Below, piece by piece: positions 1-7,430 of a stretch of DNA of 11,290 nucleotides. A program made the position numbers and the translations under genes. Numbering within the stretch: the first letter of the stretch is position 1; each line of letters begins with the position of its first letter. Source of the stretch: Spirogloea muscicola (Eukaryota > Streptophyta > Zygnematophyceae > Spirogloeales > Spirogloeaceae); assembly GCA_009602725.1 (NCBI GenBank), contig WELB01000261.1:151587-162876 (forward strand). Reading direction: 5' to 3'. The notes beneath the pieces are model-generated. The model ran no database searches. It saw nothing but the letters and a program-made list of their open reading frames with translations, and was not told where the DNA came from.

Positions 1-127
<127 letters not shown>

Positions 128-153
128 GCGGCAGCAGCGCGGCGGCGGCGGCG

Positions 154-3100
154 ATGAAGGGGCAGGGCCCGTCGGCGGCGTCGCGCGCGCGCCAGCTGGC
201 GGCGCTGTCGCTGACCCTCGTCGCCGCGCTCCTCTGCGTCCACACGTGGCACGGCAACCTGCCGGCGCTCTTCTTCCCCTCCGCCGCCGCCGCCGCCGGC
301 GGCGGTGAGATCGTGGACCTGCGGCGGCCCGCCCTGCTGCGCCGCGAGCCGTCGCTGCTGGTCCAGGACCCCGGCTCCGGCGCCGGGCTGGCCGGCCGCC
401 CGCAGCGAGAGGCGGCCTCCGATGCGCCGCCCGAGTTCTCGCTCCGCATCCAGGTGACGCCAGCCACTGGCTCACGCGCCCGTCCCTCCTCCGCTTCTGC
501 TCCGGCAGTTGCGTCTCACGTTCACTCTGTTTTTTTAGTGCGGAGAAAGGGATTCGAACTCGTGTCCTCTGCCGTAGCTTGCAACGTCTTACAGATATGG
601 TGGTACACGTGGGGTGGGGCTTACTGAAGCCGCTGTGGGTGCTGCTGGGGCTGGGCCATGCGTAGGTGTTTGCATCGTCCGACGCCGAGACGCTGGCGAC
701 GTGCCTCGAGTACCTGGAGGCGGCGGACTACGGCGACGACGTCGTGTTCCTGGACATCCGCGTCGCGCACCCGGTGCCGGCGCGGGGCCGGCGAGCCAAC
801 CCCAAGCAGGACGTCCGCCGCGCGCGCTCGCTGCTCAAGCTCGCCGAGCGCTTCACGTGGCCGCACGGACCAAAGGTGCAGCTTTTACGGCCGCGGAGGG
901 GGGATGTAGAGCTAATAGAAAGCAGTTATGCATCTCGACAAGTGCTGGAGCGACTGCTTGAAGCTATCTCCGGCAACCACTGCATGTCAAGCATTATATA
1001 CCTCCTCCAAGCCCTCGTCACGACTCCTGCTGACTCTGGCCTCGACAATGGCTGGCCTCCTCGGGCTGTGTGGCTCGGCTGCAGAGCACCTTCTACTTCA
1101 GCGAGCCGCTGGGTGTGCAGCCGCGATGGCTGGAGTCGTGGTGGCCGGCCAGCATGGCCGAGTTTGTGCTCCTCGTCAAGGACACGGCCAGGTGAGCAAG
1201 TGCCAGCCTCCTCTGGCGGGAAGTACCGATGCATCTATACTGCGACAGCACCTGCATTACATTACCCATTGATTGAGTTTCCGAGATGCCTCTGCACACG
1301 CCAATGCAGGCTGTCGCCAGTGTATTACCGATACCTGCGGAGACTGCTGAATGCCTACTACTTTGACAAGAACGCGTATGACCCGTCCATATATGGCTTC
1401 TCGCTCCAACGCTGGGATGAGGTCGCAGGTAAGCTCTGCGGACTAGTGACTGAGTACACACAGCCCCATCCGCCTTGTCTCTACCACTGCTCGCATTGTT
1501 GCCAGCATCCATCAGTTGTGTCAATGGAGTGAAAGCAATGTCTTGTCGGACAAGGACTGGATTGTGGCAGCTTCTTGCGCATGAGCGCCTCTCGCCCATC
1601 TCCTGGCAGGCAAGCAGGATGCGGATATGGTCGAAGAGGGGCCGCAGGGCTTCCGGCCATTCCTGTATCAGATGATGGCGACAAGAGCGCAGGTGCTCTT
1701 CCCAGGCCCTTGGAAGAGCTTCCGGCTGTGGTACGAGGAACACCGGCAGGACCGCGACGGCAACCCGGCGCTGGGCGACGACATGCTGTGGGCAGACGAG
1801 CACGCGTCGACGTGCCAGGACACGTGGATGTCGCGCTTTGCCGAGTTCCTCCACTCCCATTTCTACTTCAACGTCTATGCTCACCTGCCCGATGGTGGCG
1901 CATTCGCCACCACGCTCGCGCACAGAGGCAAGGTTGCGGTGAGCTGAGCTGAGCCAAGCTACACCCTTGAATACAAAGATAATTTAGCCCGTTTGACAGG
2001 CTGCGCCGCATTGTGCGACTCTGAGAGTGCAGCTACTTTGGCTCGCCGTGCTGCAGATTTCTATTTGGCTATCTGTGCAGTATTAGACATCCGTCAGCAG
2101 CAATTTAGCTCCTTCACTGAATGGCTGCAGGAATCGCCGTCGGAGAGATTGCAACTAGCGGAGGGCTTGCCCGAGGTGTCGCTCGTGGGCGTTGTGCAGG
2201 AGCAGGCGTGGGATGACCTACCGCCGCTTTTGCAGCTGCGACGCTACAATTACTGCTTCAAGAGCATGCGGCCAGGCATCATGGCCACCAATCGTCGGGA
2301 GCTCGGGGACATGCTCCAGGTGTGGCAAGCTTTACTTACTGCCAGTCATCTGGATGTGGTCAGCAGGCATAGTGGATGGCAGTGCTCCTTACCAGGAGTA
2401 ATCAATGGCCGGTAGCTCTGGTCCTGCTTGTTAGCCAGTGCTGTCCATATCAAGTGTGTGCAGTACTGCACCTGCCGGTGTGAGGGCGTATTGTGAAGAC
2501 GCTTGTTCTCTTCTTCACAGCTAATTTTAGCAAACATTGCTTTGTGCAATGTGCTCTTATGTGCAGGCAATTGCCATCAACAACACCATCATTGCTATCT
2601 CGGCCAACGGCGGCATGGAAGACATGCTTTCCAACTGGCTCTGCTACTCCAGCGAGCTGCACTTCACCAACTACATGATCGTCTCGTTCGACGAACAGCT
2701 GGCCAACAACCTCGTGGCGGCTGGCCATGCTGTCTTCTTCCTCAAGGTGTGACTTCTACCAAGTTTTACCTAGGGCGTACCTAGTGCTTCTAACAGGAAT
2801 TGAAAGTATGTGGGGCTACGTTGTCAGGAAAGTAAGTTAGCAGCAGGAGCCAACCAACCCAGCCGTCCTTCACTCATGGTTGATGGCTTGGGGCCGTTCT
2901 GATAAGGTCAGGGTTTAGGGATGGAGAGTGGATTTAAGGCCGCAGGACGAGCTGACCCCCTCTTTGGTGAAATTCCACGCCCAGTCGGCGACACGTCAGG
3001 AGGGCCTCAGTTATGGGACACTGGAGTATCAGCAGCTCATCCTGGAGCGTACCAAAGTGATTGGCATCGTCCTGGACTTTGGCTACCACGTCCTCCTGGC

Positions 3101-4674
3101 AGACATCGACTCCATTTGGCAGTCAAACCCCTTCCTGCACCTCACAGACAACAATGTCGACATGTATGGCCAGGTGCGTTGTCTACCCACGCTGTTGTGC
3201 AGTTGCTTTTGGGGGGTATCAGGCCATTGATGCAGGTCTTGTTGGAAATAGGTCCAGAGCTTGCCCTACTTGAGCTAGGTCATCTGGTAGAAGGTGCTGC
3301 CCCTGCCCAAGAAGCACATGTTTCCGGCAATTGGGCAAGTTGGTGACAAGGGTGCGAGATGATGGTCATGGCTGAAAGATGCAGCAGAGTAGCAGAGCTC
3401 CGTTGATGATCAAGTTGGGAAGGAGTTTCATGGTGGATGGGTTGGCAGAAGTACGCGCAAGATTAGTCGGCGTATCTATTGTACCAGGGCACCCAGGGCA
3501 GTGTAACTGGTTGGGTTTGGAAACTTTGGTGTCGGTCAAGGATATCAAGCAATGATCAAGTACGGCGTTGCAGCTTCTTGCTGACTTTCTACAGATCATG
3601 AGTCCTACTTTTGCAGGTAGAGCCCAATGGAGATATGTGTGGAGGATTTTTGTACATGAGGAACACTAAGCGGATGCGGGCCTTATGGCACACTGTTACG
3701 CGCAAATTCGTTGACCTCGTGGACAATCTAGCTCATAAGCTGGCATCCTTCAAGACGGCAGCCGAGAAGGCACGGTATCTTGAGGTGAGGTCCCCCTCAG
3801 ACAAACACTGGGGGCAGAAGTCACTAGCCTGTCTATGTCATTCACGTTGATGCCTTCAAAGCATCTGCAGCTCTCTCTCTGACTGAGGCATTCTACTGGC
3901 TATGGTGTCATCAATGTATGAGAGGATGTATTACATTATTGCCAAGTGATCTGCATTCGAAGCAAAAAGCGATGACGTCCGAGGAGAGAGACAACATCGT
4001 GACGTAAGCAACAACTATGGAACTTCTCAGCCACTTGGTATCATTGTCAAGATCTTCAGCCCACGTTGTTTTCATTGTTTTCAGGCAAACATTGAGGAGC
4101 ACGAGCAGAAGCTCCTCAACATTGAGATTCGACAAATGGCCAAGCGTGGCGCTTTTGTGCCCCGCAACCTTTCCACTCTGCTCTTTCCTTCTGGAAAGGA
4201 TTTCTTCCTGGAGCAAAAGCCCCAGGTAATCATGATCATAGCCTTTCCATTCTCATGGTGTCCCGATGCCTGAGTTCCAGACTCATGGTTATCTGATACA
4301 TTGTGATCAAGATACGGGCTGTGCTTCAAGCATGTGGCTTCCCTTATGTTGAACTCTGTAGTTGTGTAAAAGCGCAGTTACTGGGTTGGTATGATTAAAG
4401 GAGACATAAATGCTTTGCATCAGCAAGGTGTTAGGGGTCATTTCTCAAAAGTTGTTACGAAGGGATTATGACAAGGAGCACTCCCAGGCAGAGTGATAAT
4501 TGCTTTACTGACTAGTGCATGTACTCTCTGCATCAGGCTGCTGGTGTGAATCCAGTGGTGATCCACAACAATTGGATTATTGGGAAGGCAAATAAAGTCA
4601 ATCGCTTCCATGAATACAAGCTCTGGCGTATCACAGAGGTTGACTTCATGTGCAAGTGCCGTCACACTTGCTGA
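154..4674 (+). CDS. Two-domain Golgi-type glycosyltransferase (GT-A-like + GT77-like), 11 exons, 702 aa
   Basis: Spliced model: exons 154-453, 666-875, 1085-1191, 1310-1428, 1610-1938, 2131-2319, 2567-2746, 2946-3173, 3617-3784, 4085-4225 and 4537-4674 (TGA). All junctions have GT donors and AG acceptors and keep one frame. The start is the first ATG; the frame is open upstream into the A tract, so an earlier start cannot be excluded. Residues about 15-32 are a hydrophobic stretch after a basic N-terminus, fitting a type II Golgi anchor. Residues about 97-350 resemble a GT-A/GT2-like domain (VFASSDAETLATCLEYLEAA at 101-120; GVQPRWLESWWP at 180-191; LSPVYYRYL at 207-215). Residues about 419-690 are a GT77-like nucleotide-diphospho-sugar transferase domain (PF03407 type): SANGGMEDML, DFGYHVLLADIDSIW with the D-x-D at 531-533, CGGFLYMRNT at 562-571, and VVIHNNWIIGKANKVNRF with HNNW at 667-670. 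Family members transfer sugars from nucleotide sugars to glycoproteins or polysaccharides; donor and acceptor here are unknown. Oddity: the N-terminal domain has VKDT (201-204) where relatives, as I recall them, have an acidic EDD. The 2131 acceptor of exon 6 is the least certain junction (2098 and 2101 also stay in frame). Confidence 0.85.
454..665 (+). other. Intron 1 of the glycosyltransferase gene, holding a tRNA-like fragment
   Basis: Intron in phase 0, with donor CAG|GTGACG and acceptor CGTAG|GTG. It joins the codons for LRIQ to VFASSDAE without a gap in the domain. It contains an antisense tRNA-like segment described separately. Frames across it show stops or low-complexity translation only. 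Confidence 0.8.
536..604 (-). other. Degenerate tRNA-like / SINE-like fragment in intron 1
   Basis: Read on the minus strand, 549-561 gives GAGTTCGAATCCC, which matches the RNA polymerase III B-box / T-loop consensus. It is followed by CTTTCTCCGCA, like a tRNA acceptor 3' strand. About 45 nt upstream on that strand, CTGTAAG could be an anticodon loop with a GTA (Tyr) anticodon, but the flanking bases pair poorly. No matching 5' acceptor strand or A box is evident. The fragment looks like the 3' half of a decayed tRNA or tRNA-derived SINE, not a working tRNA gene. Confidence 0.35.
3174..3616 (+). other. Intron 8 of the glycosyltransferase gene (443 nt)
   Basis: This is the longest intron of the gene, in phase 0, with donor CAG|GTGCGT and acceptor TTTTGCAG|GTAGAG. 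It separates the exon carrying the DxD motif from the exon carrying CGGFLYMRNT. I see no RNA gene, repeat or conserved reading frame in it. Confidence 0.8.
3785..4084 (+). other. Intron 9 of the glycosyltransferase gene (300 nt)
   Basis: Intron in phase 0, with donor GAG|GTGAGG and acceptor TTTTCAG|GCAAAC. It includes a short CT-rich run near 3871-3879. I see nothing else in it. Confidence 0.8.
4226..4536 (+). other. Intron 10 of the glycosyltransferase gene (311 nt)
   Basis: Intron in phase 0, with donor CAG|GTAATC and acceptor GCATCAG|GCTGCT. It precedes the last exon, which carries the HNNW motif and the stop codon. I see no other element in it. Confidence 0.8.
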
Positions 4675-5368
4675 CGCAGTCACAGCTTGCAAAGCAGTGC
4701 TGAGTTGCAGCAGCATCAGAAAAATTGACATTCCTTGCCCTATGTGTGCAAGCTTCTATTTAACCTGAAATATAGCACAAATGTGCATGCAAGTTCAAGT
4801 CATGCGTACTGATGATCGTTATCGTTAAGATCAAATAATAGTCGACCGTTCAAATTAGATGTCTGACTCAACCTTGTCATAGCAACATAGTATTCCGCAT
4901 GTTCAGTTGCTACACATATTCATCGGATCCACTTGGGGGAAACTGTTGAACATACTGAGACAGTCCCCATCAGATTCTCTCCAGGACCTTGAGCTTGGCA
5001 GCTTCTAACATTCCTGCTGGATTGCCACAATATGACATCAGTGCTCCCATTATCGAGCCGATGAAGTCTTGATGTCATGCAGCAGAGTCAAAGCAATGAG
5101 TGCTGTTCTGTGCTGAACTGGCTCAGAGAGCATCTGTAGGCTGTAATAGCAATATGAAAGCATAGGCAAATCTCCATTTCCGGTCCGTATATCTGAGTGT
5201 CTGCTGAGTACCACCCTGTTCAACCCCAGGCCTGTGGTTACCGCGAGCAAAGCGGCAAGGTATCCTGCAACAACGTGTAGCGGCACGGTGGCACAGACAA
5301 ACAGCTGTATTTAATACAAGGCGTTGGCTGGCCGAGGCCATTCCATAGCATTATCAGTGAGCTCGTCA
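4675..5368. other. Intergenic / probable 3' flank of the glycosyltransferase gene
   Basis: No convincing coding region on either strand; reading frames are short and do not resemble a known family. Base composition is near neutral, unlike the GC-rich first exons. The 3' UTR of the upstream gene must lie here. A TGTAA pentamer, the usual green-algal polyadenylation signal, occurs at 5142-5146, 468 nt after the stop. Such a short word is weak evidence. Confidence 0.6.
5142..5146 (+). terminator. Possible TGTAA polyadenylation signal
   Basis: First TGTAA word I noticed on the plus strand after the glycosyltransferase stop codon. TGTAA is the common chlorophyte signal. The 468-nt distance is plausible for an algal 3' UTR but long, and the match could be chance. 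Confidence 0.15.
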
Positions 5369-5440
5369 GAAGGGGGCGGGGGCTGTGAAAAGCCAGCCCA
5401 GGAAGAATGGACAAGGTCCAAAGGGCCGAAAGGCGCCAAG
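5369..5440 (+). repeat. Copy 1 of the hairpin-bearing dispersed repeat
   Basis: Contains GGGGGCTGTGAAAAGCCAGC, then a GGAAGAATGGACAAGGTCC-like segment and GGGCCGAAAGGCGCC. The same order of blocks recurs near 5763, 10484, 10977, 11067 and 11181, and inverted near 10018. The core can fold as GGCT...AGCC. No protein-coding signal; the leucine/proline-rich frames on the opposite strand are a by-product of the repeat. Confidence 0.75.
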
Positions 5441-5561
5441 CTTCAGACAGCTATGCAACAAGAAATTGCTCGCCCGCAAAAGACTACAGCGTAAGTGGAG
5501 CTTAGTACCCTGAAAAAGAATGAACGAAATAATCAAAAAAGTCATGAGCAAGGTGTGGAAG

Positions 5562-5650
5562 GACCGGGGTAGCGTAGTGGTGGAAAACAGTGGTGCTGCT
5601 GAGGTGCCAACCGTGGCGCTGTTACAGTGCCCTCGATGCAAGGGCCCACG
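5562..5650 (+). other. tRNA-like (Pol III A-box) segment, possible SINE piece
   Basis: TAGCGTAGTGGTGG at 5570-5583 closely matches a Pol III A box (TRGCNNAGTGG). TCGATGC at 5633-5639 matches only the core of a B box (TCGANNC), about 50 nt after the A box. It lies between two copies of the dispersed repeat. A tRNA-derived SINE head is possible; a functional tRNA is not supported, as no cloverleaf can be drawn. Confidence 0.3.
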
Positions 5651-5762
5651 TACAGCCGCAGCCGTGGCTGCGTCAAATGTAACTCGCCGGCAATGTCAGC
5701 TAGTCCGGAGCAGCCACTGGCATGCAGCGCTGTCAGCTTAAAGAAGTAAGAGTCTTCCAGTA

Positions 5763-5826
5763 GAGGGCGATGACTGTGAGAGGCCAGCCCAGAAAAAGGA
5801 TTGAACAAAGTTCGAAGGCGCCAGAA
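5763..5826 (+). repeat. Copy 2 of the hairpin-bearing dispersed repeat (diverged)
   Basis: Shares GACTGTGAGAGGCCAGCCC, a GAACAAAGTTCGAAGG block and GGCGCC with the other copies in the same order. It is more diverged than copy 1, consistent with an older insertion. Confidence 0.6.
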
Positions 5827-7410
5827 AGTGTTAGAGCACACAAAATCAAGTGGCCGCGGGGTGCTCACTATCCCCTATTGAGCAGCCGCAGGTCAGAGGG
5901 CTGTCGTTCCAGCCACGCCTCGCACGCCTCAAGACGATCACTGGTACTGTCACTGAGTGCCACGACGAGCAACAGTGCGAGCCAAGTGGGTACGCTCTAG
6001 TGGCCAGGCCAGCCCAGAAGGGTTGCCGACGACGCGCACAGCAGCGCCGTCGGCACTAAGAACGTTCGTGTATCTGGAACAAACGAAGGTCAAAATGGAC
6101 GGCGCTAAGGATCGAGCTGCACTCTGAGTGGCCACTCTGGGCTCGCAGAGCAAGCGAGCAGAGCTGATGGGCGGTGGCCGCTAAGACGGCAGGCGTTAGC
6201 GATCGGATGGATGGGGCGCCAGCAGGACGTGGGCTTGAGCAGGAGCAGAGCGCGAGCACCAGAGCATCGCAGCCTGTGCGTGGCAAAGTCTCTACCCTTC
6301 TCACCTGCAGCGTCTTGCTCAGCAGGTTAGACGTGCGCCGCCGTCGTGGGGGGGGCAGCTTGGGGCACTACAGTGTCTCACAGGCCCTCATTTTGGGCTA
6401 CAGGCTGCTGCTTAAGCTGAGCCTGCACGGCTCGCAGGCCTTTGCACTTCATCAGACGTCCTGGGCATCATACACAAGGCCACCGTCCCACGGAATCCTC
6501 TGGTTAGCTCCACGGAATAGCCTTTCTGACATTGCATGTGCTCACTCTCGGGCTCTTTTCCCATCCAGCTGTGCTGTGGACTCCCTGACTCTCCAAGACC
6601 AGAGCGACTTCGCTTTGCATAGCCGCTGGTAACAAATCGCAAGTCAGTAGAAAATGGCAGCAATCATGTCTCGCTGCTCCTGTGTTGACAGGCTTTGTGA
6701 CATTGGATGATGCGCTTGCTCTGGGCTGTTTGTGCTCTACCTGTACATGGAGCAAGGACTGATGTGGTGTACAATATTCTTAGAAACTCGACTGAGATTC
6801 GTTAGTGAAGGAGCTATACAATTAAGCTCTCTTTGTCAAGGTGTACCAGAATTGTGCCAGCATAGTATTGTTGTCTGCTTATTGTACATTTCATGGTAAG
6901 ATTGTTCCAGGACAACAGCCATTCATGCATCTGGTGCTGCAAACTTACACCTTTCCATCCTCTTTTTTGTCACAATTCTCCGTATTCTGGTCCACATTTC
7001 TGGATGTCGCATCGTGTCTAACAAAGAAAACGTGTAATAGCTATTGCTGAGACCTTCTTCACTATTAGCTGGTCGACTTTACCACTAGTTGGCTTCAGCA
7101 TGTAGGCTTCAGTGCTGCAATGCTTACTATGACGTACAAACCGATGCCAATCATGTGGTTTATATCAGGTGATTGTTACCTTGTATAATCTTCAGTACCT
7201 GCAGGTGCCAATGTACTGTGGACCGTTCTTGTGTGCGAGCCTGCCACAGAGTTCTGTACATGCCCTTCAATGCCTCTTGTTGACTGATTCTTCATCTGAT
7301 TCTTCTTACAGCAGACTGGATCTGCTGACCTCCAGAGGCTAGTTGCTGAAGTGAAATTTACTGCCAAAGTGACAGACCCTTGCGGGAATGTCAGAAGCCC
7401 AAACAGTATG
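5827..7410. other. Intergenic region without a recognisable gene
   Basis: About 1.6 kb between the dispersed repeats and the end of the minus-strand esterase gene. The longest frame here (6174-6632, plus) is rich in Ser, Arg and Gly and has no motif I can assign, so I do not call it a gene. Near 6001-6022 a GGCCAGGCCAGCCCAGAAGG segment weakly recalls the dispersed repeat. The region should contain the 3' UTR of the esterase gene at its right end. Nothing else is evident. Confidence 0.5.
7306..7310 (-). terminator. Possible TGTAA polyadenylation signal of the esterase gene
   Basis: On the minus strand this reads TGTAA, about 100 nt after the esterase stop codon at 7411-7413. Position and word fit a green-algal poly(A) signal, but a 5-base match is weak by itself. 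Confidence 0.25.
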
Positions 7411-7430
7411 TCAGAAGCCCAAACAGTATG
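7391..7430. repeat. Perfect 20-bp tandem duplication across the esterase stop codon
   Basis: The unit TCAGAAGCCCAAACAGTATG occurs exactly twice, at 7391-7410 and 7411-7430. On the minus strand the second copy carries the codons YCLGF and the TGA stop (7413-7411); the first copy lies just past the stop and repeats it out of frame. A recent slippage or small tandem duplication explains it. Confidence 0.95.

Noticed and set aside
536-604. Functional tRNA-Tyr gene on the minus strand
   Set aside because: The T-loop is good but T-stem and anticodon-stem pairs are poor, and no 5' acceptor strand or A box is found at the proper distance.
1093-1923. 276-codon minus-strand frame opposite exons 3 to 5 of the glycosyltransferase
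   Set aside because: It crosses exons and introns of a gene whose plus-strand splicing and motifs are well supported; it is an antisense shadow.
1939-2097. Coding continuation between glycosyltransferase exons 5 and 6
   Set aside because: Exon 5 meets an in-frame TGA just after the GTGAGC donor, and the open stretch 1993-2097 has no in-frame acceptor until 2098; an intron to 2130 gives the best acceptor and domain continuity.
6174-6632. 152-codon plus-strand reading frame in the intergenic region
   Set aside because: No recognisable domain, no clear splice context, and low-complexity Ser/Arg/Gly composition; a frame of this length is expected by chance in GC-rich DNA.
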